From an uncultured Varibaculum sp. (GTDB lineage Bacteria > Actinomycetota > Actinomycetes > Actinomycetales > Actinomycetaceae): a stretch of 5,084 nucleotides of DNA. Made by a program: the position numbers and the translations under genes. Under the pieces are notes generated by a model. That model saw only the letters and a list, made by a program, of their open reading frames with translations. It was not told the origin of the DNA and ran no database searches. The stretch is from NCBI GenBank assembly GCA_947253735.1, contig CAMYAU010000106.1, forward strand, positions 1-5,084, in the 5' to 3' direction. Positions 4,981 through 5,084 of this stretch are shown in pieces; position 1 is the first letter of the stretch; the number at the start of each line of letters is the position of its first letter.

Positions 4981-5084
4981 GAACTCGTTTAATCCCTGCA
5001 GTTATCCACATTTGCTTTAGCATGCGCTGCGGGTCTGGCTCGGTAAAAGCACTCCGGGGACCCCGATTTCCTCGCTAAAGCGAG
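4981..5084. other. downstream flank, no gene recognised
   Basis: No coding region or RNA gene is recognisable here. Visible features are a consensus DnaA-box-like 9-mer at 5002-5010 and an inverted repeat CTCGC-TAAA-GCGAG at 5071-5084, cut by the window end. The self-complementary GCTTTAGC at 5014-5021 is complementary to GCTAAAGC at 5074-5081. Confidence 0.4.
5002..5010 (+). promoter_or_regulatory. isolated DnaA-box consensus match
   Basis: TTATCCACA is a perfect match to the general bacterial DnaA-box consensus. Only one copy was noticed, and no AT-rich unwinding element or dnaA/dnaN gene is near. A chance occurrence or a DnaA-titrating site is more likely than an origin. Confidence 0.3.

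Noticed and set aside
4799..5023. 74-codon open frame on the - strand across the hairpin array
   Set aside because: It passes through several palindromes and the tRNA-end repeat, has no domain-like pattern, and exists mainly because the region is GC-rich.

Overview
The window looks like chromosome from a moderate-GC actinobacterium, most plausibly in or near the Actinomycetaceae. The main reason is an Lsr2 nucleoid-associated protein, a family restricted to Actinobacteria. A sugar-ABC ATPase with no permease or binding-protein gene beside it (MsiK/UgpC style) and a 2,3-bisphosphoglycerate-dependent phosphoglycerate mutase fit this. Genus and species cannot be fixed from the sequence alone.

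Layout. Positions 1-314 (+) hold the C-terminal end of a probable surface or secreted protein with an Ig-like beta-sandwich segment. It converges on the ABC ATPase gene ugpC/msiK (548-1681, -), and positions 315-547 between them hold three strong inverted repeats, one a clear bidirectional terminator. Positions 1682-1950 are the hairpin-rich leader and probable promoter of the ATPase gene. A textbook terminator (1960-1991) closes gpmA (2005-2739, -). gpmA lies 53 bp downstream of lsr2 (2793-3116, -), whose upstream region (3117-3357) is strikingly AT-rich. Next is purT (3358-4572, -). Divergent from purT is a tRNA-Lys(UUU) gene (4717-4789, +) with a good promoter and a strong terminator-like hairpin.

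The unusual part is 4772-4980. A 19-bp piece of the tRNA-Lys 3' end (T-loop to discriminator base plus one) is repeated exactly 188 bp downstream. The second copy ends in CCA, whereas the intact tRNA gene ends in CTA. The DNA between them holds four successive hairpins plus an inverted tRNA-like T-arm/acceptor fragment, and no credible gene. This is the geometry left when an element integrates into a tRNA gene, but the unit is far too small to encode an integrase. It may be a non-autonomous mini-element, a deletion scar of a larger island, or a structured repeat family.

The genes are mostly housekeeping: sugar uptake energy (ATPase), glycolysis (gpmA), purine synthesis using formate (purT), translation (tRNA-Lys) and chromatin/silencing (lsr2). 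Apart from possible lsr2-gpmA co-transcription, there is no sign that they form one functional system.
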